Source: Adiantum capillus-veneris
Lineage: Eukaryota > Streptophyta > Polypodiopsida > Polypodiales > Pteridaceae
NCBI GenBank assembly: GCA_014529385.2
Contig: CM043971.1
Location: forward strand, 28,909,709 to 28,973,708
DNA: 64,000 bases
Direction of reading: 5' to 3'
Position 1 is the stretch's first letter; each line of letters opens with the position of its first letter. This document shows, piece after piece, positions 47,601 through 58,967 of the stretch. Both the position numbers and the translations under genes were made by a program. The notes beneath the pieces were generated by a model. It was given only the letters and a program-made list of their open reading frames with translations, did no database searches and had not been told where the DNA came from.

Positions 47601-48408
47601 GGATGTAGCACATCCTCCCTCATTCCAACATTGTGATTCTAGTAATGCCTTCAGATTCATATGCACATAGCTTTAGATCGATGTCAGACTTTTTGGGCTA
47701 TAAATAAATTGGGAACTAGTCCAATTCCCTACTAGCTATGTATTCTTGTTTGTAAGGACTAGCAGCCATTTATAACAGATGACAAAGGTGACCAACCTTC
47801 ATCCAGTTGGGAAACATCTATTCTAGCATCCTCAAACTCTAATGATGGGGCTATTGAACATTCTAACCTTGATTTTTGGAATCAAAAATCATCACTGAAT
47901 CACAAGAAGGATTACATCATCTTGAAAAATCCATCTGGACTTGAGTATATTCATCCAATTGGTGTTGAACTTTTGTCTCAATATCCACCAAAGTTTGAAG
48001 AATCAAATATGGAAAATCCTTGGGATTTGAAACCTTGTGGACCTTATTCTAGAAGTGGCCACACCCTTTGCATGGTTGAATATTCTGGATCAAAGATTGA
48101 TGCCACCATTCATTGATAGGTTCCAATATGACCAAGAGATCTTCATATGAGAAAGCATGATTTCTTTGAAAGGATCTCCAGTCTATATATTTTATTGAAC
48201 AATGGTACTTCAAGGGATATCTAGAATGAAAATACATATATTTCCTAAAAGATTTAGATAAAAGGAAAAACCCTCAAAACAAGAGTTTTTACCACAAAAT
48301 TGAGTATACCTTTAATTTTTGAGATACGAATCACAAAAGACCAATTGAACCAGCTAGAGAAAATCATTTTTTAGAAACTATGAAGATTGGAGATTCATTT
48401 GTGGTGGA
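44691..48408. other. Non-coding stretch without recognisable genes
   Basis: Several minus-strand open stretches of 70-115 codons (for example 47551-47207 and 46057-45719) lie in the same direction, which might hint at a heavily decayed coding region. None shows a motif I can name, and the intervening sequence is full of stops. No LTR ends or structural RNA are visible. Confidence 0.4.
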
Positions 48409-49610
48409 ACATGGATCGTGATCTATGCACCCTTGAGACAGAACTGGGCAAAAGTGAGACAAATTGATAAACACTAACTTTAGGACAAAAAACACACTCA
48501 AAAGAAGAAAATTGTGAGAAAACACTCAAAGCTAGTCTATCTGATCAAAATTTGGGGCTTTTTTAGCTTTTTCTTATCCAAAGTTGAAAGGATTTTGGGA
48601 ATAGCTTCCAGATAGTAGAGACAACAAGCTGCCAATGTTTCATGTCAAAAGGAGGTGGAACATGGATCGTAATCCATGTACCTCATTTTACATTTTGGCT
48701 AAAAATTAAATAGTGATTAGTAGAGACATATAGAAACATATTCCCAAAGATAAATTTGCAAAAAGAGTTGAGAAACGTGACCAAAAGGGCCTAAACTAGA
48801 AGATAGCCAAAAATTGCTAAAACAGACTAGGATTTTGCTTTTGGTTGAATTTTCTTGTCCAATCCAAAAATATTTTGGGGATAGCTTAGAAATACCTTCA
48901 TATACAAGTGGTTCAAATATGGAGTCAAAATCTCTTCAAACATGGATCGTAATCTATATACCTTTCCCAAATTTTGAGCCAAAACCTAGCCACTTTGATC
49001 TATATGTTATTTATAGCCTAACCCCAAAGGTTCATCTCATTTAGACATCAAAACCAAAGTCAAAATCCCAAGATTGTCCAAGTACTTTGAGAAAGTGGAA
49101 AAATTGACCTAATTTTCAATCTAGAGGTCCACACCCAAAAATTTTGATACCATAGCATCTAGTAATCATGTTGATCCTAATGATACCAAGAAAAATCAAA
49201 TTAGCCTCCAAACATGGATTGCAATCCATGTATCCATGGTGACAACTCGATCTAAAAATTTTCAAGACCATAGTGCAGATATAAAGAAACATATCCCCAA
49301 GTCCAATTTTGGAAAAAATTGAGCAAACTTGGGTCAAAAGGCATGAAAACAAAAGACAAACTCAAAATCAAAGATCATACCCATGGTTTGGCATTTGACC
49401 TATGAAAACAATTCCAAATTCAAAAAGATTTGTGATATAACTTGTAGACATAGAGTATAACAAGATCTCCAAAGATCAAGTCCAGATACAGATCACGATC
49501 CATGTCCCCCAACCTCAAAAATTGCTAAAAACTGGTACAAAGCCTATAGATGACCTGTCTAGATACTCTCAAAATTTGACAAGGGATCATGGTTCATGAT
49601 CCATGTACCT
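48409..49610. repeat. Diverged tandem array, period about 250-280 bp, with a palindromic core
   Basis: The core ACATGGATCGTAATCCATGT, an inverted repeat with 8-bp arms and a CGTA centre, is at 48660-48679. Variants are at 48409, 48940, 49212, 49488 and about 49586. Spacings are 251, 280, 272, 276 and 98. Upstream of the cores the units share weak similarity (CCAAAAATTTTGGGA-like, then ATAGC-like blocks). The cores are far better conserved than the DNA between them. No reading frame crosses the array. Confidence 0.75.
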
Positions 49611-50322
49611 CATCATAGTAGGGGTATTTGATTTAATGAGCATGTAGATATACTTGAGTATATCTTATAACTCAAAGCTAAGAATACCCTCTAGAGACCA
49701 AGATAAAATCAAAAGTTCTTGTGTCCTGGTCTTGAGACTGTTTTGAGTGTTGTTTCAGGTGTAGTTCACCAAAGTTTCTCTAGCTTTTGCTACACAAATC
49801 CATATTGAGTCAGGTAAAGCCAAGATAAAATCTTGTCATCAATAGGACACACAAAATTGAATGATTGAAACATAATGCTTAGTGTGAACTAAACATATGA
49901 TTTGTAATCTGCATGCTCTATGAATGTATTATCTTGTGGGGATGGTCATGGGCATGAATTTTTTTGAAATATGCAAAGAAAGGATATGAATATATGTAAT
50001 GGGATGACATCATATGCCAAAAAAATAAAGAGGTTGGAGTAGAATTTTGGGACTTCAAAACAACCAAACTAAAAGAGAGAGAATCCACATGAGATACAAA
50101 GTGGCAAAATTCCCTAAACCTTGGTGCCCATTTTAGTATTTCTTTATATTTCTTCAATAGGTTACAACTCTGGGAGATCTGCTCTGCTTCTCCTTGTCGT
50201 ATAATCCCAAAGAGAAATCCCACAACACTTATATTAAGGCCCTAGGCTTCACCAAAATAAGCTACATGAAAATCATTTCTCTAAAAGCATCTGCTTCAAA
50301 AGCTTGCACCCAAAGTGGGCTA
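49611..50322. other. Non-coding stretch
   Basis: A 101-codon minus-strand frame at 49918-50223 has no motif. I see nothing else to annotate. Confidence 0.4.
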
Positions 50323-50323
50323 T

Positions 50324-50539
50324 TTGTACGAAGTGCCATATCATCAATTATTTTTGCAAAATGCATGCTACTATCACATCATCATCCTCCATGTGATTCT
50401 TGTGTGTGTGTGTGGTGATATACTTTGTACGAAGTGCCATATCATCAATTATTTTGCAAAATGCATGCTACTATCACATCATCATCCTCCATGTGATTCT
50501 TGTGTGTGTGTGTGTGTGTGTGTGTGTGGTGATATACTT
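50324..50539. repeat. Near-identical tandem duplication of about 100 bp
   Basis: TTGTACGAAGTGCCATATC starts both units (50324 and 50423). They differ by one T and by the length of a TG microsatellite at their 3' ends. The near identity indicates a recent event. Confidence 0.9.
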
Positions 50540-51570
50540 TAATTAGTTCTTTAGGCCCCTTGACCAATGGTTTAGTAAGATGATGGAGTTAGGATTTAAA
50601 AACCTAACCCTCGTTAGTCTTTTAGGCCTCTCAGTCATCGTCAAAAAGTTTGGAAGTCTTTTAATTCTCCTTCATTTTCTTGGTTTTTATTTTAGAGCCC
50701 AAATTTGGTAGGTTCCTTATTCCAAACATTTAGGGTAAGCCAAACCAATTTTCATAGACCAAAGGGTCACAAAGGCCTGACTTTTGAGAGACTTCACTTG
50801 GGGAAAAAAGGGATAAGTTGCACTAATCCAGGGTGGGCTTGTTAAAGACTATCTTGAGAGTATTGAGTGAGCCATAACCATGAAAAATCATTCATAACTA
50901 GGGTTTTCTACTCAACTCAGAGACATGAAAACCACAAGAACTGTTGCAACGCCTTTGATAGTGGGATTGAGAGAAAACATGGAGATGCGTCAAACATACA
51001 ACACCACACCTCAAGGCATCACACATGGATCTTTTCCAAGTGAATATATGCCTCATTGGGAACCATACCATCCATTATTATGTGGGCTGGCACTCTGAAT
51101 GCCAAGCCTCATTATCTTATGGTTGATAGTGATAACCACGAACTTAAATGTCATACCATGGGATGGAGTCGACGTGACTATGTAACATATAGGATGGATA
51201 GATAACATCTTGAAACACATGCTTATGCTTTCAAATCCCTCTTTTGACCACTTGCCAAAATCACACTTATTATGTGCAGGGTAGATTTGACTTGACCATT
51301 TTCAGTCCCAAATACACCCTAGAGCGTAGCAATGATGTTCCTACACCCCTCCAATGTATAAAATGTAAATTCATTAAGTAAATCTTGAGTTATGAGCAAA
51401 TTAAGGAGTAGGTGATCAACAAACAAAAACACAATTTTACCACGAGAAAAGCACAATTCTATGAAGAGCTTTCACCTAGGAATGCAATGAAGTAGACATC
51501 ACTTCACACAAACACTTTATGAAGGAGTTATGGGATTGAGAAGAAAAAATCAAGAGAGTGCACAATGCTC
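50540..51570. other. Non-coding stretch, possibly internal DNA of a short minus-strand retroelement
   Basis: No frame of note. If the PBS-like site at 51572-51583 is real, this DNA would be the start of that element's internal region read on the minus strand. No Gag or Pol motif is present. Confidence 0.35.
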
Positions 51571-51571
51571 T

Positions 51572-52100
51572 GATAATCAATCGTACGATTTATTATCCAA
51601 AAAGTCTCCTTTAGGGTTTACAAAAAATGGCTTTTATACCTTAGCCAAAGGTTCTAGGTTCAAAAATGAGAAATTATTCTAACTCTTTGTAGCCTAGGAT
51701 TCCATTGATACAATCTGGAATCATTTAGCCCCACTTTGTCTGACTCATTGTTAGCGGCCTAGCTAACAAGGATTCTCTAAGAATTAGCCAATGATGTAAT
51801 ATTTCATTTTTAACTCAATAGAGACAATTATAACTGCAAGTCTTTGTATTCTATTGATTCCCAAAGCAAGTGTATATGCAATTATGAGCTAGATACAATG
51901 GGGCTATAAGATTCTAGATTGTATTATTTAATCCTTAGGCTGAAACAGAGTGACACATCTCTTTATTTTACCTAAAACCTTATTGAAAGGTATAAAAGCC
52001 AAATTTTGTATTATTTTTGCAAGTTCACTGTGGATAATGAATCTAGGTGCGATTATAGAGAACACTGTGTATTCTCCCTCTTTCTTCTGAAGCTCGTAAC
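51572..52100. repeat. Head-to-head pair of LTR-like sequences with divergent TATA boxes
   Basis: On the minus strand, 51768 to 51584 begins TGTTAGCTAGGCC, has TATAAAAG at 51638-51631 and is followed by TTATCAGAGC at 51581-51572, a degenerate tRNA-Met PBS. On the plus strand, 51890-52020 has the same series of blocks (GGGGCTA, AGATTGTAT, CCT-AGGCT, GGTATAAAAGCCA) with TATAAAAG at 51991-51998. The two promoters point away from each other. LTR ends of the plus copy are not clear. Confidence 0.5.
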
Positions 52101-52451
52101 TCTCTCGCGGATGGTATGTTTGGAGTGCCGTTACTTCCATTGCATTTGCATGCCAAAGCTCTACACGAAATTGTAAGTTTCTTGGGATGAATCTATGTTT
52201 TTGTTGTGTCTAACCTCTTTATGAATGTGCTAATAACTCACATTTCACATATGGGTGGATACATGGTAGGGTGGAATGAAAAGAATTGTCCCGGATATAG
52301 GTTTCTAGCACTAAAAAACTACATTTGTTGGGAGAACATTTTCTTTTTAAAAAATGGGTTAAAAGAATTTATGAGTGTGTAATGACCTAGGAACATAGGT
52401 AGTGAACTGCAAAATGATTGGAGCCCATAGAGTAGCAACTTGTCTTCCTCT

Positions 52452-52457
<6 letters not shown>

Positions 52458-52489
<32 letters not shown>
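52458..52489. repeat. TG microsatellite
   Basis: About 16 uninterrupted TG units, in non-coding DNA. Confidence 0.95.
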
Positions 52490-52490
<1 letters not shown>

Positions 52491-52629
52491 GATTTGTTTT
52501 CCTATAGACAAGGCATTGCAAGATAGTCAGGTTGGAACATAGCTCCTTCTCCCTAATCTATGATAAAGCTTCATTTTGCTACAGGCAGGTGTTGAAGAAG
52601 ATGGTACTCTTCATTATCCTTGACACTGT

Positions 52630-53100
52630 TTTTTGGTAGATTCTTTTTTTTTAGCACTACTTAGGAGGTTTCTAGTAGTTCTTGGAAGGTTTCTAGCTCT
52701 TCTTGGGAGGTTTCTAGCAGTCCTTTGGAGGTTTGTAGCACTGCTATGCTTGAGTGATTGTACTACTTGGTTTCTAGCTTTGAGTTAGTGTCTGTACGAG
52801 TGTTTTTTGGTGGTGTTTGACTTGTTTTTGGTTTCTAGCACTAAGTAGGTGCTTTCTGGTAGTTCTTGGGCGGCAACCAAATGGTTATCATCAATAGTGC
52901 TTCAAAGGTTTGTAGCAATAGATTCTTTTTTTTCCAGCACTTCTTGGGAGCTTTCTAGCAGTTCTTGGGAGGTTTCTAGAAGTTCTCTGGTGGTTTGTAG
53001 CACCGCTGTGCTTTGGTGATTGGACTACCTAGTTTCTAGCTTTGAGTTAGTGTTTTTTAGTAATCCTTATAGGTTTCTAGCACTTCAGTGGCATTTAATC
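52630..53100. repeat. Nested tandem repeat with GGTTTCTAGCAGTTCTTGG-like subunits
   Basis: Subunits of about 26-30 bp containing TTTCTAG and TTCTTGGGAGG repeat several times. The whole block, starting with AGATTCTTTTTTTT and running to GCTTTGAGTTAGTGT, occurs twice (from about 52637 and about 52920). This gives a higher-order period near 283 bp. It lies just upstream of the family 4 LTR. Confidence 0.75.
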
Positions 53101-53332
53101 ATTGTGTTGTTTTTTAGGTGGAGCTATTTGAAAGGTTCAACCTGATGCTTATCCAGACATTCAAATTCGACAACAACATTTTAAGTATCTGAAGCCATAT
53201 TTTGTGTACAAGCTCAAGGAAAGAATTACATGTTGAGCTGCATTGTGCATGTGAAAATGACCTATTTAAGGGTAGTAATAAATCACATGCGACATAAGTG
53301 TTTTGGCCTACATGGAGTTGCATGTGATTGCA

Positions 53333-53867
53333 TGTTAACCCTACCTTTGACGGACGCCTTATTATTTATTTGATTGAGTCATGGACTGGGCTTGTCGGTC
53401 CAATAGGTGGGTAGGTGATCGCCGATGAGAGACGCACCACTTATCTTAATTTACAGTATTTTTGCAACGACCGGATTCTCTAGGCGCCCATGTGTGAATG
53501 GGTCAAACTCTTATAAAAGGTCTATTTTGACCTAAAATCCTCATTCTTCTAAGAAGTGCTCTTGCTCTACCTTTGTCTTCTCCTCCTTCGTGGGCTCACC
53601 TGTGTATGTGTGTGTGTGTATGCTTGAGAGAGAGAGAGAGAGACAGAGAGAGCATTGTGGCAACATTGACGATTGAGCGTGGTGGCAGCGGAGGCTCCTT
53701 ATTTTTTGCGGCACAGGATCCTTCAAAATGGAAGCATTGAGCGGTGAGTGACACACCATTGCCCCTTTGAGCTTGCTAGGACTGTCTAGTTGTGTGCTTG
53801 CAGCCATTGTGGCTCGCACATGGTGTTTTGGCAAGCTCCCAGTCTTTGACACGTGCGGCAAAGCGCA
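53333..53867 (+). repeat. 5' LTR of family 4 (535 bp)
   Basis: Starts TGTTAACCCTACC and ends AAGCGCA shortly before the PBS. No purine tract precedes it, so it is a 5' LTR. Contains a short GA run at 53625-53650 where the other copy has a 50-bp run. Confidence 0.85.
53512..53519 (+). promoter_or_regulatory. TATA box of the family 4 LTR
   Basis: TATAAAAG, conserved in the inverted family 4 LTR (minus strand near 31965). Confidence 0.6.
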
Positions 53868-53873
53868 AATTTT

Positions 53874-53891
53874 TGGCGCCACTACCGGGGA
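53874..53891 (+). other. Primer-binding site, tRNA-Asp type
   Basis: TGGCGCCACTACCGGGGA differs at only two positions from the TGGCGCCGTTGCCGGGGA site of Athila-type elements, and lies six bases after the LTR. Confidence 0.85.
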
Positions 53892-54831
53892 CTACCTTGC
53901 ACTAAGGTTGAGGAGTACTTAGTGCTACCTCAAGAAGTCATACACTTCTGTCATTTTTGTTTTTTTGCTTAGTTGTGTTAGATCTATTAAGTGGCTGCAA
54001 TATGCAGGTTTAGCAGGATTTGTTAGCTCTGTTAAGTGTTCTGATGTTTATGTTTGGATAAATCTGCTAAGTTCTGTAATGTGCAAGTGTTAGCAGGTCT
54101 CTTAGTTACTGTTATTGTGTAATGTGCAATAGACAGTGAATAGATTGAGTAGTCTATGAGTGAGCAGTTTGTTGTGTTATGAAGTGTAGACAGTGTGCAA
54201 TAGTTAGTGTAAACAGTGTGTAGTTTACTGTGTTAGGCAGTGTGTGAGCAGAGATAATTAGTGTTAATTATTTGTAAGCAAATTAGATAGAGCTACCAAA
54301 GGTAGTTGTGTGAGCACGTGAGCTCAGCGCCCACGTGCAGCATTATCCACATAAAAAGTTTTTTTCTTGAAAATAAAAATAAAAAAAAGGTCAAAAATTT
54401 GCCAAAAAGAAAATTTAAACAATTTCTTATTTTAAATGAAATGATGTCTTATGATATAGTATACACACTACTTATGATATAGTGATAAAGACTAGGACCT
54501 CAAGTAAAAGAAGAGCATGTTGACAAGTTTCTCAAGTCCTCCACCATCCCCTTCACACTCACCCTTTGGACTTACTAGTTCTAGCCTCCTTCGACTAGGA
54601 AAAAGGTTGTTTTTAGGATTCCGAGGGCTTTACGTAACCGAATCGTGGGCTATAAAGCATGGCACATCCTTCTAGCCAAGATGCTTGTTTTGAGCTATCA
54701 CACGCCATATTCCATGGCTTGGTTAGAAAAAAGGACCAACAATAACAAACAAATTGGGTTGTAAATACCTAAAAAACTAGGTGAGCTGCCTTCACGAGCA
54801 CTCACCAATGCCTCTAGAGTGTTGAAGTCAC

Positions 54832-55910
54832 ATGCACCTATGCTTTGGTTGTGTGCTAGAAAAAGATCACATAGAGAGTGTCTTTGTTTATGCGAGCACT
54901 CATTATTCCTCCACCTTATGCTCTAGGCCCTCAGCAAGAACCCAAGGTAGTACCACTCAGGACCCACAAATAGCATCTAGTGACTCTTCCTCTAACTACA
55001 ATGTCATGAAAGGTTACTTGATGCCTAATCCCAATAGTTGAAGCCAATCCATGCATGCCATGGGCCCACAGTCTGGGCCGAGCGTGCTTAGTCGCTTGAA
55101 AGAGACTTTGAGTAGAGCCACTCTCCCCGAACAAGAAGCTAACGATGTGAACAAAGGGGGTGGGGAAGTAAATTCACCATTCATGACCAACATAGACCCC
55201 ATTCTCCTGGAGAGTGTGCATGTGAATACTCCATTCAGTACACCCCCTGAATCTTTAGAGTTATTCTCCTTTGAGGTTATATTACCCGATGGTAGAAGCC
55301 TTGCCGAAGTGCAAGAGGTTGAGAGATATATCATTGCAGGTAGGGAAAAGGAAATCGAGATCCTACACAAGGCAGAGCAACAGAGACAGCTAAAAGCAAA
55401 GGCCCCTTTGTCAGCATCCATGCTAGGCAAGTAATTGAGTGCTCCTTGCTTAGCAACCACTAAGGGTCAACCCATAGAGAGCCACATTGCATCTAATTCA
55501 AGCACACCCCTAGCACCTCAATCCTAGATGGAGAATTTCTAAATGAAAATTGGGAGTATGAACTTCAAACGAAGACTTTAACCAACCTATACACAGGTCA
55601 CACATATCACATGGGTTGGATAGATGTGCTACAATCCGCATCGGGTGCTACTAGCATAAAGGAGCAACAACAAAGAGTTTGTGATGTCATCCATAGGGTT
55701 ATTGAACTGGAGAGGTATAACAAAGGGATCCACATGCCTTCAATGGGTCTCATGAGATTCTTGGATACAAGGAAGGCTAGGCAACCAACTTTATCACAAA
55801 TGGAGACTCCCTCAGTAAGCTTGATGGATCCTCCATATGTTGTTTCACCAGGGGTCTTGGTACAATCTGAGCCCACAAGTAATAGATTTACCTTTCCAAG
55901 TTTAGCTCAT
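54832..55910 (+). pseudogene. Gag-like remnant of family 4 (weak)
   Basis: One frame runs from about 54832 to the stop at 55432 with a single in-frame TGA at 55039-55041. It reads a serine/glutamine-rich start, then a hydrophilic segment (LKETLSRATLPEQEAND) and a charged helical stretch (REKEIEILHKAEQQRQLKAK). Another frame (55611-56018) continues with DVIHRVIELERYNKGIHMP and then crosses into the family 1 LTR at 55914. Position after a PBS suggests Gag, but I recognise no conserved Gag motif, so the product is uncertain. Confidence 0.35.
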
Positions 55911-56490
55911 CTTTGTACGGTCTCTACTTTCAAATTTCACACAAGTTCTATTACGCATTTGAATTTTTTAACCATCACTCATTATTTAAGATATTCAAGT
56001 TCAAATTATGAATCATAGGTTGAGAAAACCTAGAATTTAAAATTTACCCTACAAAATTCTGACATGTTTAGCTATATGAATCACTAATTAACTTATTGTA
56101 AGACTTAGTTACTGATTGTAGAATTTTCTTTTACTACTGTAAAGTTTAACTTAAAAATGTAAAGTAAATTATCATTAAGGAAATAAATAAAATAATTATA
56201 AAGACAAAAGAATACACAAGGATGACAAATGAAGGAACATGGACTCACCTGGACTCACATAGGAGGGGACAAAGTGGGACACACTATCACATGAAAAGGA
56301 GAGGCTAGTCTTGACTAATTTTAATTAGGGGGGCCTGTGTGGCCTTATCTTTTGATGATAATGACAAAGCAGTCAAGCTGATGGGTACCACAAGGGTACC
56401 AAAAACGCGGGTATGATTTTTGGAAAAAAAAATTTTAAAAAATTATTTTAATAATTTTTGGAAAAAGAAGTTGGACGTTTTTTTTTCTGC

Positions 56491-56498
56491 TATAAATA
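56491..56498 (+). promoter_or_regulatory. TATA box of the right family 1 LTR
   Basis: TATAAATA in a context (TGC-TATAAATAGAGC) conserved in the left copy. Predicted start of transcription near 56520. Confidence 0.6.
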
Positions 56499-56635
56499 GA
56501 GCATCCATGCTCACACTTTAGACATAGAGATTTCCTCTATAGCGCTCACGAAGTGCTGCCACTTCTCTTAGAGAGAAGGCGTCCACAAACCACTAAGAGA
56601 GCAAAAACTCTAGTGGACTAATAAGGTGCGTATTA

Positions 56636-56941
56636 ATTGAGCATTCAATTAACTTTAGGAATGATGTATGTGTGCTATCTCTTACTCTAATCTCTCTAAT
56701 CGATTAGTAAGATTCAATTAGTTTTAAGAAGGATATGTGTATGTGTGTGTGTGTGATATCTCCTACTCTAATCTCTCTAATAGATAGTAAAGATTCAATT
56801 AGTTTTAAGAAGGATATGTGTGTATCTTAATCTAATCTCTCTAATAGATTAGTAAGATTCAATTAGCTATGTGTGTGTGTGTGCTATCTCTTACTCTAAT
56901 CTCTCTAATAGATTAGTAAGATTCAATTAGCTTAAAGAAGG

Positions 56942-56982
<41 letters not shown>

Positions 56983-57140
56983 CTATCCCTTACTCTAATT
57001 TCTCTAATAGATTAGTAAGATTCAATTAGCTTTAGAAAAGGATTTGTGTGTGTTCTCTTTTACTCTAATCTTTATAATGGATTGGTAAGATTCAATTAAC
57101 TTTAGAAAAGATGTGTGTGTATGTTTTCTCTAACTCTAAA
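56636..57140 (+). repeat. Minisatellite in LTR leader, about 7 units
   Basis: Units contain CTCTAATCTCTCTAATAGAT, then GTAAGATTCAATTAG, then a TG microsatellite, the complement of the left array. TG runs vary from a few to about 15 units between repeats. Confidence 0.9.
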
Positions 57141-57602
57141 CTCTCTAAGCATACCTACTCTCTCTAGTTAGTACATCTTCACTATTAACTTATGTATAGT
57201 TAATTGAAAGTTAATACATAAGAGAACTCATCATATTCTTATTATATATGATTAAATTCTTATTCACCAATTTTATTGTCAATTAGATTAAGTAGAATTT
57301 TAAATAATACTAAAAAATGATTTAGTTGAACTATAGAAATTGAAGTTAGAATTGGATTAGAAATGTGAAACATAAAAGTAATGCATTCCTAAACTTTCAC
57401 TCATAGTTTACACACTTAATTTTTTATTAATCACGATTAGCAAATATTTGATGTATAGAAATTAGATGTAGAACAACAACACTAAGTGTGAATCCGAGTT
57501 GATGCGGTTCAAATTACAGACTCTCTTTGGAAACAAGGAGATTACTAGAAAAATTGACCAATTTAAAGTTCTAAGTGTATAACATAAGTATAGTACAAAA
57601 AA

Positions 57603-57725
57603 ATGGCTCCAAAGCGTGCTCGAACCCAATGCGCTAATGATCATGAAGCTGGTACAAGTAACGGTGGAACTCTTGCAGAACATGTTATGTCTCCACCAAT
57701 CGGACCAATCGGAGCTATGGTACAG
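57603..57725 (+). CDS. gag: Putative first exon of Gag inside the LTR (right copy)
   Basis: ATG in an AAAATGGCT context opens 41 codons (MAPKRARTQ...GAMVQ). CAG|GTTAGTAT follows at 57723-57730. Exon end and both downstream acceptors (58967/58968 and 59629/59630) are all in phase 0, so either junction keeps the frame. Predicted intron lengths are 1242 and 1904 bases; both remove the PBS. Four residues differ from the left copy (A/T, C/G, L/P, V/A). Reading through the donor adds only 23 residues before a stop. Confidence 0.5.
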
Positions 57726-58819
57726 GTTAGTATTGCAGTTTCAAGTTATCCATCATTGCATATGCGAGACCATAGAAATATAATATTTACCTTATGAAAA
57801 GAAAACACGGACCGAAACCACTGGGCTTAACCCCAAGAAATTCGGCATATGTTTGACAAGTAGGAAAGAATGTCTGATTAAAGTGGTTGCTATAGGAAAG
57901 AATGTTTGTCCAAAACCTTCGGTCTGGTTTCTCTCAAGTCTCTCTACTTATTAGCGCTGGTATTATGTGGCAGTTGCCGAGGCGTGAGATGACGCCCAGG
58001 ATGGCACCGCTGATGCTGTGGTGGGAGTACACCCATATTAGCTCAACTAGATACTGCAGTTTTGTTTTTCCGTGGCATGAGGATGACGCCCAGATTGGCA
58101 CCGTTGTTGTTGTAGCGGGAGTACGTCCAGATTAGCACAACGAGTACTTGTCGAACAGTATGGGACGCTCATGAGGACAAGGGTTTTTATAAATAATGTA
58201 TATACCGATCGGACATAATAGCGCCAGTAGAGATTCTTGAGTGAACCTAATCCAAGGGTTGTTGGTTTAAAATTGGACGACTTCTTGTTTGACTATTGTT
58301 TATAATACTGTTTGAAGGGCTGTTTTAACGAACCAGTATCATAAATAAAGTAAAGGAGCATGTATGTTTAAACAGTGTGGTAGTAATTAGATAACAAAAG
58401 AAGGGTGAGTGTGGTGTGGAAAGTGGGAGAATGATACCCCGACGATATCATTCTATGGACGGGTGGACCCGATGAGTCGGGTAACTTTCCAACGCTAGAA
58501 ATTGTTTTTTTCTTTTTTTAAGTCATAAATCTTAAAAGAGACAAACCTTGGCGGCTGTGCTTCTGAAACATGGGGAAAAAAGCGCACAGGTTGGTCACTT
58601 TAAGATTTATACTTTTAGGTATAATTGATTATAGATAGTTTTTAGATAGGGTTATGGTGGTCACGCTCCGCCATAGTGAGATAGGACCAATCCTTCACTA
58701 ACGGTTCATGCCCGTGGCGACGTAGTAGCTAAGGCAATGTCCATTGGTTTTTATTTTTCAGGATTGGAGACCTATCAAAGGTATTTCGCTCCTCTCAAAA
58801 AGGGGCAGGGACCTCACAC

Positions 58820-58831
58820 TGGTATCAGAGC
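58820..58831 (+). other. Primer-binding site, initiator tRNA-Met
   Basis: TGGTATCAGAGC, one base after the LTR end. Confidence 0.95.
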
Positions 58832-58967
58832 CTAGGTTAAAGCTTGGGGAGATTTTTAGATTGATGTTTGGATATGGAAGGATGCGAATGTTTGAAATAA
58901 TAGAAGAACGTAGAAAAATTGATTTGAGTTTTTATATGGTATTGAAGATTGAACTTTCCTGGTACAG

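Larger units (their letters stand above)
53333..55913 (+). mobile_element. Family 4 (Athila/Tat-like) Ty3/gypsy element, 5' part
   Basis: LTR 53333-53867, tRNA-Asp-type PBS 53874-53891 and an internal region that is cut at 55914 by insertion of family 1. The PBS type is that of Athila and related Tat-lineage plant elements (established knowledge). The LTR is shared with the minus-strand 3' LTR at 31551-32166. The continuation beyond the family 1 insertion is not in the window. Confidence 0.8.
55914..58818 (+). repeat. 5' LTR of family 1, right copy (2905 bp)
   Basis: TGTACGGTC...GACCTCACA. Contains the TATA box (56491), minisatellite (56636-57140), putative Gag start exon (57603-57725) and hairpins (58425-58495). 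Nearly the same length as the left LTR (2901 bp). Confidence 0.92.

Noticed and set aside
48409-49610. Regularly spaced short palindromes, superficially CRISPR-like.
   Set aside because: Spacing of 250-280 bp, diverged flanking units and a plant context exclude CRISPR; this is a diverged tandem repeat.
58450-58495. CCGATGAGTCGGG looks a little like the CTGATGAG core of a hammerhead ribozyme, which some plant retroelements carry.
   Set aside because: The invariant U in CUGAUGA is replaced and the GAAA/cleavage-site half is missing; the bases are better explained by a simple stem.
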